Shown piece by piece: positions 31,100 through 41,952 of a stretch of DNA of 64,000 nt. Under the pieces are notes generated by a model. That model searched no databases. It was given only the letters and a program-made list of their open reading frames with translations, and was not told the origin of the DNA. Both the position numbers and the translations under genes were made by a program. Every line of letters begins with the position of its first letter. Position 1 is the first letter of the stretch. Origin of the DNA: Chaetoceros tenuissimus (taxonomy: Eukaryota > Bacillariophyta > Thalassiosirophyceae > Chaetocerotales > Chaetocerotaceae); the NCBI GenBank assembly GCA_021927905.1, contig BLLK01000069.1:3162001-3226000 (forward strand). Direction: 5' to 3'.

Positions 31100-32242
31100 T
31101 CAACTGGATGTATTACTGGCAACGATATGAATGTGCTGCTGCAATGCATCTTGATGCGTTTTCAGCCTTGTTTCACTAATGTACAACCTCATTTGAAGTG
31201 CTTGTATTTGATCGTCATACGTCTCCTTCATTTTACGGATCTCCTTGTCTTTTTCATTTAATTCTAGTTCAAGTTCTTTGATGCGACTCTGTAATTTCAT
31301 GATACCATTTTTATCGACTTGTACCTTTGATGATTCGACAAAGATGTTGTGACTCTTATTAGAACTATCTTGAATCGTATCCCTTTTGTCAAGATCTTTA
31401 GCTGTATCACCTTCAGAAAGAATCCGTTTCGACTCGGTTGCTAACAAGTCGTCTTGCAAATCATTTGTTGTTTCAGGTGTAGAGTTTATCCTCTTTTTGG
31501 AAACTGAATCGGTCAAAGTACTCTCATTACTCTTCTCCTCTGTGCTTCTATTGTTGTCTTCTTTATCATCGGCTGTAGCATTCTTCTTTTTCGAAACAAT
31601 GGACCAAGTACCATCTTCTTCGGGTATTTCATTTCCTGAATCAGAAGTTATTTGCATTTTCATCAAGTCTTGAAGTGATTCTGATACAGGGGTAGATTCT
31701 TTATCATCATTCATGTTTGCAGATTCCTCGAGCTGGCTATCCTCATTATTCGATTTGGCCCTTTGTTTCCTAGCAGCAACCAAATATTTCTTTTTAGAAT
31801 TCATCTTTGCATGTCGAGAATTGGAATGTTTCTCGGTCTTATCTTCTGAAATAAGTTTTGCAGCTATTGACTTTGCCTTCTTATCCAAATCTTGCACTTT
31901 TCTGTTAAAATCTTTTTGCATCAATGACAGCTGGTCAATGGTTGGAATTATACGAGGACTTAGTTGGTATACTTTGAGTTGCCCGTCCTTGTTTGGTAAC
32001 TTTTCATTGTAGAGATTCTGTAAGTTTTGATATTGTAACTGTATTTCATTTGAATATGGATGTTTGAAAGTATCCAATGTATATTTCTTGCTCAAAAGCA
32101 AAACACCTGCTATATATATGGAACTAGATGGAATAGAAAGATCCTTTTGTGCATCGGATGGCTTTAACTTCAGCAATGAATTGACGCTGTCTCCTTCTCC
32201 TTTGGCTATTTCTTCAATCAATAATTTCGCAGCCTGGTCCAT
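31100..32242 (-). CDS. Hypothetical coiled-coil protein
   Basis: 380 codons, not recognised. The N-terminal 120 residues are moderately ordered (MDQAAKLLIEEIAKGEGDSV, SSIYIAGVLLLSKKYTLDTF, QLSPRIIPTIDQLSLMQKDF). A helical KxxDLDKKAKSIAAKLI segment and a basic patch (KKKYLVAARKQRAK) follow. The middle (about 160-300) is charged and probably disordered, with EEDGTWSIVSKKK. The C-terminal 60 residues form a clear heptad coiled coil (SRIKELELELNEKDKEIRKM). No signal peptide or membrane segment is present. Function is unknown. It diverges from the SANT gene across 387 bp. Confidence 0.75.
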   Translation of the reverse strand: MDQAAKLLIEEIAKGEGDSVNSLLKLKPSDAQKDLSIPSSSIYIAGVLLLSKKYTLDTFKHPYSNEIQLQYQNLQNLYNEKLPNKDGQLKVYQLSPRIIPTIDQLSLMQKDFNRKVQDLDKKAKSIAAKLISEDKTEKHSNSRHAKMNSKKKYLVAARKQRAKSNNEDSQLEESANMNDDKESTPVSESLQDLMKMQITSDSGNEIPEEDGTWSIVSKKKNATADDKEDNNRSTEEKSNESTLTDSVSKKRINSTPETTNDLQDDLLATESKRILSEGDTAKDLDKRDTIQDSSNKSHNIFVESSKVQVDKNGIMKLQSRIKELELELNEKDKEIRKMKETYDDQIQALQMRLYISETRLKTHQDALQQHIHIVASNTSS

Positions 32243-32629
32243 TCTTTATTCTGCTTTGCTTAGTGACATAGATGTAATTGTTTGAAATAAAAAGATATAT
32301 GAATGATACCCTGTATATTTTTTTGTATGTAGAATGTGCGATGTACCTAGAGACGTCATTGGCAATTTGTTTGTTTCAAACCCTTTGTTCCCCCTTTTCT
32401 GTATTTTCCTTCCCCCTTTAACGTTGAACGTCATTGGATAGTCTTTGCCATCGATGAAAACAAGGTGAACTGATGAAGGTTTGCTACTTACTTTCAACAT
32501 ATCTGTGCATTACTGACAATTACTAGGACATACTGTTGCAAACACAAATTGTGTAAATTATATATCAGGCTACAGAAAATAATATTTGTATTTCTCTTTA
32601 TCGAGTGGTTTTATTTCTATTTTTCAACA
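32243..32629. promoter_or_regulatory. Shared divergent promoter region (coiled-coil protein / SANT protein)
   Basis: 387 bp between divergent start codons. It is AT-rich. Promoter role is inferred from position; no specific site was recognised. Confidence 0.4.
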
Positions 32630-33268
32630 ATGAGCGCTCATGCAACAGAAGACTCCGATAGCCACATGAAACGTAGTGCAAATGAAATGATTTCGGATGA
32701 AGATATCGATGATGCAAATGTGAAACGAGTAAAGACAATAGACGGAGACAGTAATAACCCAGGTGAAGCCGATGCTAAAAGTACCAAGTCTGCACAAGCT
32801 TCTCCTGCCATTGTAGAGGACACAACTAGTGATACAAGAGGAAACCTGATAATGACTCATGGCAGCCCGAATGAAACAAAAAGATGGAGAACACATCGTA
32901 TGGCAGAGGATTACATAAATTTATCAAGTCAAATGGTTTTCTCAGCAACGAACGTTGCATCATTTGGATATGATTCTTCCTCCGGACAATTCCCTATTGA
33001 GTCTATATCCGCACTATCACTGTTAACGTCACCTCTTCGTAGACCGAGTGTAATTGAAAAGTGGAGCCCATATGAGATTGCAGTGTTTGAAGCAGCACTC
33101 TCTGTAGAAGGCAAGCATTTCCATAAGGTACAAAAACATGTCAAGACAAAGAATACCAAAGAGGTGATTGAATTCTACTATATTTGGAAAAAGACTGCGC
33201 ATTACAAAGTTTGGAAGAAGCAATATATTCCTCCTGATGAAGATGTAGATAGTGATGACGACTATTGA
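32630..33268 (+). CDS. SANT-domain protein, MIER/MTA-like
   Basis: 212 residues from the ATG at 32630; the frame is open upstream but without another suitable ATG in good context. The C-terminal SANT domain (about 142-200) has EKWSPYEIAVFEAALSVEGK, HFHKVQKHVKTKNTKEVIEF and YYIWKKTAHYKVWKK. The FYYxWKKxxxY ending is characteristic of SANT domains in MIER, MTA and CoREST proteins, which bind histone deacetylases. A region before it (EDYINLSSQMVFSATN) could be a reduced ELM2-like segment, but the ELM2 motif was not convincingly seen. The N-terminus has an acidic, NLS-like stretch (NVKRVKTIDG). A chromatin corepressor role is inferred. Confidence 0.82.
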   Translation: MSAHATEDSDSHMKRSANEMISDEDIDDANVKRVKTIDGDSNNPGEADAKSTKSAQASPAIVEDTTSDTRGNLIMTHGSPNETKRWRTHRMAEDYINLSSQMVFSATNVASFGYDSSSGQFPIESISALSLLTSPLRRPSVIEKWSPYEIAVFEAALSVEGKHFHKVQKHVKTKNTKEVIEFYYIWKKTAHYKVWKKQYIPPDEDVDSDDDY

Positions 33269-33972
33269 ATACTGTAGAATAATGATTAAGTTCATCATGG
33301 ATGGGGTAGATCAGATTCAATATTGTAAATATGAATGCACGAAATGCAATTCCTAAAGCCACTAAATACAGTATCTACGAATGAAATGCACGAATGAAAT
33401 TTTATAACGCTGAAGTAACATGTGACTCGTGTTCTTCTCGTTTTTATTCATTCTATTCTTTTCCTCTCTTTAATATCAAATATTCTTGTTTCGATGCCAT
33501 CCACTCTTACAATTGGTGGTACAGAAACGCAATTTTCGCCACCCCAATGACGCCCAGTTCAAATTTAATTTCTACTACTTGACATTTTGAGTTCACGCAG
33601 AATTGAATTAAATATATTAGTAAAAATAATTTAGGCGAGTCATCTTCGTCTATTCGCAACGTATTCGTTAGCTGATGACGGACTCCTCTGAAATGATCAG
33701 AAGAAAAAAAGGTATGAGCTAATTTAGTTCATGTGAGAGACTCCGAGAGGCACCCTACGTCGACAATCAACAGCCAACAAAAATGCACAGTTGCTTTATT
33801 TTATTCATGTTTTAATGATTTTGTACAAATTCTATGGTACAAGATATCATCATATCTGTTCTGATACTGGCATCTATTCTGCATTGAAAAAGTAAATTGT
33901 TTCTGTGGTGAAAAACACGTCTCCCGTTTTGAAATTAGAACGCTTTTGTTATAATACTTACTTCTTGGAACA
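33269..33972. other. Intergenic sequence before the Ste20-family kinase
   Basis: 704 bp. It contains several GAATGAAAT and GCACGAAATG-type short repeats at about 33330-33405 and is otherwise AT-rich. No recognisable gene was found. Confidence 0.4.
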
Positions 33973-35800
33973 ATGTCGCAGGTAAGAAGATCTTAATGAA
34001 GATCTTAAGATCTTTCATCATGTGTGAATTACAACATTGCTACCCTGTAAGAACATCACTAACTCAACTCTAATGCGAATGAAATGATTAAAGATTGCAA
34101 GCACCATAGACAAAAACTCTGTTGAGATCATTAATCGCTTGGGCGAAGGGTCATTTGGAACAGTATTTAGAGGTAGATATAAACCAACTGATTCCATAGT
34201 TGCAATCAAAGTCATTCCAAACGCTAATGAAACAGAGACTGATAAAATGATGTCTGAAATTGAAATTCTATCGAAATGTGATTCCCCATTCATTGTTGGC
34301 TACATAGGATGTTTTGTAACACCGAGTGGTAAAAATTCAATAGGAATAGATCCTGAAAGTTTGTGTATCATCATGGAATATTGTGACAGAGGGAGTATAT
34401 CAGATGTAATCGAAAATACTGGAGGTATGCATTCATATGAAGAAGGGGAAGAAGTGATCCGTGCAGTTTGCGCGTCAATGATTTTAGGACTAGAATATCT
34501 ACATGGAATCATCAATATTTGCCATAGAGATATAAAGGCAGGGAATGTTCTCTTGACTTCCCGAGGTGAAGTCAAACTAGCAGACTTTGGAGTTTCTGCG
34601 GAACTGACAAATACTATCAACAAACGAAAGACTGTAGTGGGATCTCCTTTCTGGATGGCACCAGAAGTGATAAGGGAGTCACACTATGATGGTAGAGCAG
34701 ATGTTTGGTCATTAGGAATTACAGTTATTGAAATGGCTGAAGGTCAGCCGCCACACGCCAATCTGCATCCAATGCGAGCTATTTTTATTATTCCTACAAT
34801 GCCATCGCCAACCTTGGCAGATCCTGATGCATGGTCTCCAGAGATGTTAGATTTCATTCAATGCTGTTGCAAGAAAGATCCAAGTCAACGATATGACTCT
34901 GCACGTTTATCATCACATACATTCGTCAAACGTGATATTAATGAGCTTAGAAAGTTATATGCAAACCGTTCCAAGAAAGGAAGTTCACAACATAGTTGGA
35001 ATAGCGATAATAGTTCCCTTGACGACAAAGATATTCCGCAGAGTGTCATAGCTTTGCGAAGATTTATCAAACGCATGGTTGAAGCGGATAAGGGAAAGAA
35101 TGATGAAATAGATGCTTTTAGGGACTTTAGTACTGCATTTGATGCACAAGGAAATGGTCACAGCTCGAAACTCTTTGGAGACTATAGTCATAGTAAAAAT
35201 GACATCAACAACCACATGGAATCCATGACTCCACCACGAGGTCTGAGGAGCAATACGCCTAAATCCCCTGGGGAGATGTCAGATTTACCTGAGTGGAATC
35301 CAGGTTTTGATGCGGTAGGTGCGTTTAGTAAAGGTAGAGTAGTAGATCGCAAAGCAGAAAACAAGGTCAAAATTGATGGACTGTTCAGTCTAAATCCCAA
35401 ACCTATAGAAGTTGATGCATCACTGATCAACGACAAAAAATTTATGAAGGAGCTGGAAACTTTGAGCAAAACATTTGAAGCCAAGTTAGCACAAGTTCGA
35501 GCAGCACACGAATTGGCACAACAGAAGCTTATTGCTGATGCTGAAATTCGTAATAGAATCCCACTTGACGTAACATCTCTCATGAAAAAGGCTGCTGAAC
35601 GAAATGAATTTGAGAAAGTAGCTAGAAACGCAGCAAGAATTGCAAGTCGCAACTCATTTATGCCAGATGTTGTAAGAAATTTGACAGAAAGCACCAGTCT
35701 CTCATCTCTAGTTGAGCAGCAGTCAGAATACGAAGATGCTCTCTCTACGCAACCAAGTGGTGAAAGTAGTAAATATCAGGAAATACGAGGATCCATTTGA
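33973..35800 (+). CDS. Ste20-family protein kinase (germinal-centre-kinase/MST-like)
   Basis: A 9-nt first exon (33973-33981, ATG-TCG-CAG followed by GTAAGA) joins, through a 112-bp intron, to 34094-35800, giving 571 residues starting MSQIASTIDKNSVEIINRLG. The frame upstream of 34094 is closed by a stop, which supports this splice. The kinase domain has GEGSFGTVFRGRY, VAIKVI with the catalytic Lys, ICHRDIKAGNVLLTSRG, LADFGVSA, and the Ste20 signature GSPFWMAPEVIRESHYDGRA. The C-terminal half has a short coiled coil (LSKTFEAKLAQVRAAHELAQ). A SARAH domain was not recognised, so a direct Hippo role is unsupported. Signalling targets are unknown. Confidence 0.9.
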
Positions 35801-36054
35801 TAAAATAAAAATGTTGATAGGGGACGAAATTGCTCGAACTCGACTCGACGTTATACAGCGGTTATCATAGGCTGATTCAGTCCCAAAATCAAAACATGAA
35901 GACCACGTTGCAAAACACTCTCGTCGTCAGGCAAGAGGCAAGAGGAAAACCACAGAACAAAACACTAATTAGAAAGCAAGTGAGCTGGACAAGGTGTACA
36001 TACAGTTCAAGCCAAACATATCTACTTTATTTTCTCGTAATTGATAGATTCAAT

Positions 36055-38569
36055 ATGGTTGCAAGTTTCAAGGCATATGCTGCGTCAATTTTACTTCTAA
36101 CAAATGTTTCGGCTTTTGCCCCTTCATCACATTTGCAAAAGTTTGCTCCTAATCGCATAGAAGAAAGAAATTCTTCATCGCGATTATTTTCGACTGTTTC
36201 CAAAACATCTGAAATGATTGCTGAAATGCGTTCAAACATTGCTGAAAATGAAGATGCTAACTTTATGATGCAAGCATTACGTGGACAGGGAATGAACGAT
36301 GATGACAGAGCAGCAGAAGGGTTACAAATGCGTCTGGTAGATGAAGATGTTGATGGAAGTGGTCTCCCTTTTGAGTATGACCCTGCAACATTAAAAGATT
36401 ACTTTAGTAACAAGCCGCTGGTGGTTTTGAAACGTATGGCACAGGTGATTGGAGTAGGAGGGGGTTTCTTTGCAAGAACTGCAGTTGATGCTCTTTTGGG
36501 AAAAGATGATCCAGAATTGGAAGTGAAGAGAGCTGGCGAGTTGAGAGATTTGATTACTTCTCTCGGACCATTTTACATCAAGCTAGGACAAGCTCTATCT
36601 ATTCGTCCAGATGTTTTGTCACCTAGAAGTATGGTAGAACTTCAGAAGCTTTGTGACAAAGTACCTTCGTATGATTCAAAGATTGCTTTCGCTACTATTG
36701 AGAGAGAACTTGGGAGAAGTGTAAGTGAATTGTTCAGTGAGATTACTCCTGAACCAGTTGCAGCTGCATCTTTGGGACAAGTATACAAAGCGACGTTGCG
36801 ATCTACTGGTCAGATAGTGGCGGTGAAGGTACAGAGACCAGGTGTATTGGAAACTGTGAGTCTAGATTTGTACCTTGCCAGAGAAATTGGAATGCTTGTG
36901 AGAAACTTTCCAGCATTAAGTGACAGGCTTGATGCAGTCAGTCTTTTAGATGAATTTGCATATAGATTTTTCCAAGAACTAGATTACAACACCGAATGTG
37001 AGAATGGTCTCAAAATTAGAGAACAAATGAAAGTTTTGCCAATGGTGGTCATCCCAGACAATTTCCCAGAATATACATCTCGTAGAGTTCATGTGGCAGA
37101 ATGGATCGAGGGAGAAAAACTCAGTCAAAGCACAGCTGACGATGTTGGTGCATTGGTCAACCTCGGAGTGATTACTTATCTTACTCAGCTTCTCGATGCT
37201 GGATTCTTCCACGCGGATCCTCACCCGTAAGTGCAGTATTACTTGTAAACAGAGTCACGGTCACATTTATATTCATACTTTACTGACATTTATCCATTCA
37301 CTTTTATAGTGGTAATATGATGAGAACTACCGATGGAAAACTTGCAATCCTTGACTTTGGTTTGATGACTGAAGTTACTGAGAACCAAAAGTATGGAATG
37401 ATTGAAGCAATTGTTCATCTTCTTAACCGTGATTATTCTGAAATTGGTCAAGACTTTATTAACCTTGATTTCATTCCAGAAGGAACAAATACTGAACCAA
37501 TTGTGCCTGCTCTCACCAAGGTATTTGATGTGGCACTAGCAGGAGGTGGAGCAAAGAGTATCAACTTCCAGGAACTTTCTGCAGATCTTGCACAGATTAC
37601 TTTTGACTACCCATTTAAAATCCCACCGTAAGTATTTTTTTTCTGGAAAAAGTTGGATTTGAGCCATGCGTGGACTTCACTGTGATTTTTGTAATTTCAT
37701 CTACTTCCTACTCACATTCTAAAACTCTCGACAGTTACTTTGCTCTAGTTATTCGTGCAATTAGTGTTCTAGAGGGAATTGCTCTTGTTGGAAATCCTCA
37801 GTTCGCAATTATTGATGAGGCATACCCATATATTGCTAGAAGATTAATGACTGATGATTCGCCGAGACTCAAATCTGCATTGAGGTATATGGTATATGGA
37901 AAAGAAGGTAAATTTGATGCTGAAAGACTGATTGACTTGCTACAAGCATTAGAAAAATTCACTGCTGTGAGAGACGATGGAGACGGTTCTGCATTCAAGG
38001 TAGATGGTGTCAGAGGAACCAAGGTCGTAGGATCTGCTGGAGATTTTAGAGGATCTCAGCAAGTAGATACTTCTGACAGAGATACAGACGTTGGTGGTGG
38101 AAGATTCCGCGTGAATGCTTTTGGAGGAAGCAATGAACAGCAAGAGCAGAAGGAGCAAGACCAGCAAACTGTCAGAGAAGCTCTTCGATTTTTCTTTAGT
38201 CCTGAAGGAGAAGTATTGCGAGAGTTCATGCTCGAAGAGATTGTTACAGTTGTCGATGCAAGTGGAAGAGATGCAATCAGATCTCTTGGTCTTCCAAATT
38301 TACCAGTTCCATCCTTTTTCAGAGCATTAAATCCAGACTTGAGCGAAAAGGAAAGTGATCTACTAAAGCAAATCCGTGTCCTCATCCAATTCTTGTTTGG
38401 TGACTTTAATGCTGGCAACAATTCTAATAACCAACGTTTGCGTGAATTGATACCTGTGGTTCGTGAATATGCTCCACAGCTTCGAGACTACGGAACACTT
38501 TTGGTCGCAAGATTGTCAGAGAAGTCAATTTCAAGAGGCTTGAATTGGGCAACAGGAGCTGCTCGTTAG
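36055..38569 (+). CDS. Plastid ABC1/COQ8-family (ADCK/ABC1K) atypical kinase
   Basis: Three exons, 36055-37226, 37310-37627 and 37735-38569, with introns of 83 and 107 bp; 774 residues. The ATG at 36055 gives MVASFKAYAASILLLTNVSA followed by FAPSSHL, a textbook diatom ASAFAP plastid signal. The ABC1 hallmarks are YIKLGQALSIRPDVL (KxGQ), PEPVAAASLGQVYKA (Ala-rich loop), VAVKVQRPGV, FFQELDYNTECENG, HADPHPGNM and ILDFGLMTE. Plastid ABC1 kinases in plants sit in plastoglobules and affect prenylquinone metabolism and photoprotection; this role is inferred. The long C-terminal part after about residue 520 is typical of the photosynthetic subgroup. Both splice sites fall in conserved motifs and restore them. 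Confidence 0.94.
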
Positions 38570-39025
38570 GTTATGGTAGCAAAAATAAACTTTAACATAA
38601 AATAGTTCTTGATTTTCAATTATTATGTTCAGCCTTGCTCTAACTACGTAGGATGTGTGCGTTGAAAATATTGTCCCTTGTATGGAGGTAAATCTTGTCA
38701 AGGAAGGTTGGTAGTCAACATTAGGAAGAGCAAAAAACTACTTCATATTTCGATAACCATCGTCCGCAGATATATCATATAAATGGTAGAGAGACTTCAC
38801 GGTATCGAACCTGCAAATGTGCTGAGAACTTATAAATCCTATAGAAATTCAAAACTCTTATCGTAAGGGATAATTTCATCTCTTCGAAATGCGGCTGTAC
38901 TCGTCTATTCAAAAAGTCATTTCAAAGAAAGGTGATCACGATACCTAATTGTTTATGAGATGTATAAATGAAATAAACAATCAAAGTAGGGAGAAAAATG
39001 CAAATCGTTTTAATTTTATTACCAA
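38570..39025. other. Intergenic sequence between convergent genes
   Basis: 456 bp holding two 3' flanks. A tRNA-like TTCGA stretch on the minus strand was checked and does not fold as a tRNA. Nothing else was found. Confidence 0.4.
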
Positions 39026-40552
39026 CTACTCTTCCTCCAACAACAGTCTCACCTGTCGTGCAAGCTCAAGTCTCAACTCTTCTTCAGATATGAATTGTTT
39101 AGCCTCTTCTACTGTCAGATTCTTTACATTGGGCAGGTTGAGATCTAATCTGTTGATAAGATCGATTAATTCAATACTAAACAACGTTTCTCCTGCGTCA
39201 ATAAATTCCTTCAGATTTAACAAATCTTTCCTTCTTATTTCATCGGGGTCAACTTCTTCTTGATACTTTGCTAGGAGAGAAGAACTATTTGGAGGCGTTA
39301 GCAACAATTCACTCATGTCTGCTCTTAGATCTAGAAGGTTATCCTTCACTGCCTGAAGAGCTGCCCCTCGAAGAGTCTGACGGACTGGTGTATTGTAAGG
39401 CACATTTCCTCCCTTTGTTTCAACTTCTTCCGTGGCATTGCCTGCAGTGTCTTTTACGTCAGGAGGAGATGAAATTTCTGGACAACTTTCAGTTGCTCGC
39501 TCTTGGTTCATTTCGCATTTCGAATCGTCGTCGCCCAAGACAACAATACTTGAGGAGTGGCTAAACTCACTTCTATCCCTGTCTTTGGGAGGTGGGGGTG
39601 TGAGTAGTCTCAAGCCATTAAACATGATCAAAACCCCAAGCCAGAATCCTAGCCATTGTTTCCCAGTAAAAGAATTGAACTCTTGAAAGAATATGCCACC
39701 CGAAACAATTGCAAAAAATATGAAGGAGCATTGAAGTAGTGGAATGATGAATAGGGGATTAAACTCGGAAAGACTCTTGTTCAGTCGTCGAAGCCAAATA
39801 AGCGCCGTTATGAACCACAATACAAATGTGATGTATAGAAAGACGCTTTTGAATGCATTTTCTGTCCCTGAAGCTTGGACAGCTAATAGTTCAGCAAGGA
39901 TTTTAGCCTGCACTACACTTTGTGTGCCCACTAAAGCCGACCAAATAGAATATGAAAGAGGCATGATAATATCTCCATGTTTCAGGGGCATTTGGCGTTC
40001 TTTCCTCTTTCGATAGTAGTTGTAAATGCGATTCAAGATGATAAGAGCAATGGTCATTGCAACCAAGTATCCAATGTATGCTCCATTCATGTACAAGTTC
40101 ATCAAATCATTTGTATCAAGCTCAAGCGTTGTCTTGGAACTGAATTGGACGGCGACAATCGTCCCAATAACAGTGAATAACGTTCCAATCATCATTCTTT
40201 TTGTTATCTTTGCCTTGAGAATTACTTTTCCAAATATCAAGTTGGTTACGAATTGGACTGATTCGAGGGATGCAAGCATGGATTGAGCCGCAAATGCATA
40301 CGAAGCAAAGTTTAGCAAGGATCCACTCACAAAGACAACTGTTCCTATTATCCAAATACTCGATTCGCAAGGACTTGGTGTAGTTATTGTAGTATTTGCA
40401 CCATTGGATTCTTCGTTCGGGTGAGTCTTTTGCTTCCGTCTTGCTCGACTGTGTCTCAGCCCCAAACTCTGAAAATTATTACCTGTGTTGATTAAGATGG
40501 ATCCAAGCAGTCCCAAGGAAATCCCAAGTACCCAGTTTTCGTTGCTAGACAT
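39026..40552 (-). CDS. NIPA-type magnesium transporter (DUF803, DMT superfamily)
   Basis: A single exon of 508 codons. The NIPA start is WVLGISLGLLGSILINTGNN followed by FQSLGLRHSR. Roughly nine hydrophobic spans occur, including IIGTVVFVSGSLLNFASYAF, MLASLESVQFVTNLIFGKVI, MMIGTLFTVIGTIVAVQFS and LLQCSFIFFAIVSGGIFFQE. The motifs NFASYAFAAQSMLASL and QSVVQAKILAEL match the NIPA/drug-metabolite transporter fold. Human NIPA proteins move Mg2+ and reside in endosomes and plasma membrane. After about residue 330 an extra cytosolic tail of about 170 residues is present, acidic and ending in a helical LRLELARQVRLLLEE; this tail is not part of the family core. Substrate is inferred from family. Confidence 0.88.
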   Translation of the reverse strand: MSSNENWVLGISLGLLGSILINTGNNFQSLGLRHSRARRKQKTHPNEESNGANTTITTPSPCESSIWIIGTVVFVSGSLLNFASYAFAAQSMLASLESVQFVTNLIFGKVILKAKITKRMMIGTLFTVIGTIVAVQFSSKTTLELDTNDLMNLYMNGAYIGYLVAMTIALIILNRIYNYYRKRKERQMPLKHGDIIMPLSYSIWSALVGTQSVVQAKILAELLAVQASGTENAFKSVFLYITFVLWFITALIWLRRLNKSLSEFNPLFIIPLLQCSFIFFAIVSGGIFFQEFNSFTGKQWLGFWLGVLIMFNGLRLLTPPPPKDRDRSEFSHSSSIVVLGDDDSKCEMNQERATESCPEISSPPDVKDTAGNATEEVETKGGNVPYNTPVRQTLRGAALQAVKDNLLDLRADMSELLLTPPNSSSLLAKYQEEVDPDEIRRKDLLNLKEFIDAGETLFSIELIDLINRLDLNLPNVKNLTVEEAKQFISEEELRLELARQVRLLLEEE

Positions 40553-41952
40553 GAGAGCATTTGGTTTTCTAGACTTTCCCTTGGTCGGAAGTGAAAAGAA
40601 AACAAGAGGAGAATCAAATTTTGATTTTTCTCAACTGACACGGGTGTCACAAAAAGAGAAAGCAAGAAGGCGAGCAAAAGGTGATCATTGTAATAAGGTT
40701 AGATTGAATTACGTAATTATTAGATTTACGGACTACATGTATCTCACTTTGAAGTGTATCACTCCATACATTTATGCATTGATTTATCATTGAAATTTTC
40801 TTCCGTGCGTTGATTCTGTTACCAATCACATTGACAATAAGTATCTGTAAAAGGTGCATTCAGCTGATGGTTTCAGTTATATCCTATAACAATGTACAGC
40901 ATATTTTGTATTCCAACACGATTGCAAGAGCCAAAGAGAGTATTCCATTTCTATCAATAAATTAAAAGTTTTGTTATTACAACCAAGCAAATGAATAGAA
41001 AAATTTCATACAATCCAAATGAAAGCTCCACTCCACAGCACCTAATAGACAGAAACCATCTCATTAGCTTTGATAAAGTTATTGAGATGTACGACGATCC
41101 AAAAGTAACCAGAAATTTGATATTCACACGTTGAAAAACAATTAATGCTAATTCGATTTAGTAATTGCTCTCTATGAGAAGATCTTTTCTTCCATACCTC
41201 GAGAACTTCTGGGCTCTAAATACTTCGCTTATAATAGCTTACTTCGTGTGCCATTAGAGTAGAATACCATCGGCTTTCGAGAATAGGTGATCTTTTTTTT
41301 TCACTTAATTCCTCTAAAATATTCTTGACATCATACTTGGAATCTAACTCCAAACGTAGAGAAGATATCCTCTATGTACGAGCGCAATTTCATTATCTCT
41401 GTCGTAAACTTGGCGATAAAAATCATAAGTTTTTTCTTCCAGAGTATTTGTTTGAGATTATCGATTTTACCAAGAATGAATCTGTTGATGGTACTGATAT
41501 CGACAGGGAAGACGAGGTGGAGCTTTGAAAAAGAATGCGTTACATTTTCAGCATACCAGTAGAGTTTGGAGTTTTCAAGTGCTTTCCTTCAGATAATGTC
41601 ATGAGATGTTTAGCTATGTATTTAGAAGCCTTCCTGCTTTTTGTTCTAAAAGATATCTTCTGTTGACCAGAGTTCATCATCGAAGTTCCACCTGGAGGTT
41701 AAATCGGAAAAGCGCATTGTTCACTTGTAAGGTACAATAGTCCCAAAGGTCTTGACATGGTTCCACGTGTCAAAAGTTCGATGGAATTCTTTTTTGTTCC
41801 CAGATGAATGACATTTCGAGAATGCTTTCAGATCTCCTCTGCAACATTCTTTCATTTTTTTTCTGCACACAAAAAGAAAATACATCAAATATACATCAAA
41901 TATACTCATATAACAAAATCAAACGCTACGCATACTATTTACAAATAGCATA
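40553..41952. other. 1.4-kb region upstream of the small heat-shock gene
   Basis: No convincing gene. A 67-codon frame at 41325-41528 reads REDILYVRAQFHYLCRKLGD and looks partly coding-like, perhaps a gene remnant, but has no ATG start. A CACGTG box lies at 41764-41769 and a TTCGAGAA inverted pair, one half of a heat-shock element, at 41815-41822. The rest is AT-rich. Confidence 0.45.
41815..41822. promoter_or_regulatory. Partial heat-shock element upstream of sHSP
   Basis: TTCGAGAA is a TTCnnGAA unit, the tail-to-tail pair of a heat-shock element, about 130 bp upstream of the sHSP start. The next block (TGCTTTC) only approximates a third TTC unit, so this is weak; its position before a heat-shock gene is what makes it worth noting. 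Confidence 0.35.

Noticed and set aside
36055-36090. Alternative start of the ABC1 kinase upstream at 35830
   Set aside because: The upstream frame lacks an ATG and would destroy the clear plastid signal peptide beginning at 36055.
38780-38850. Possible minus-strand tRNA with a GGTTCGATAC stretch
   Set aside because: The bases around it do not form a T-arm stem and no anticodon arm or acceptor stem can be drawn.
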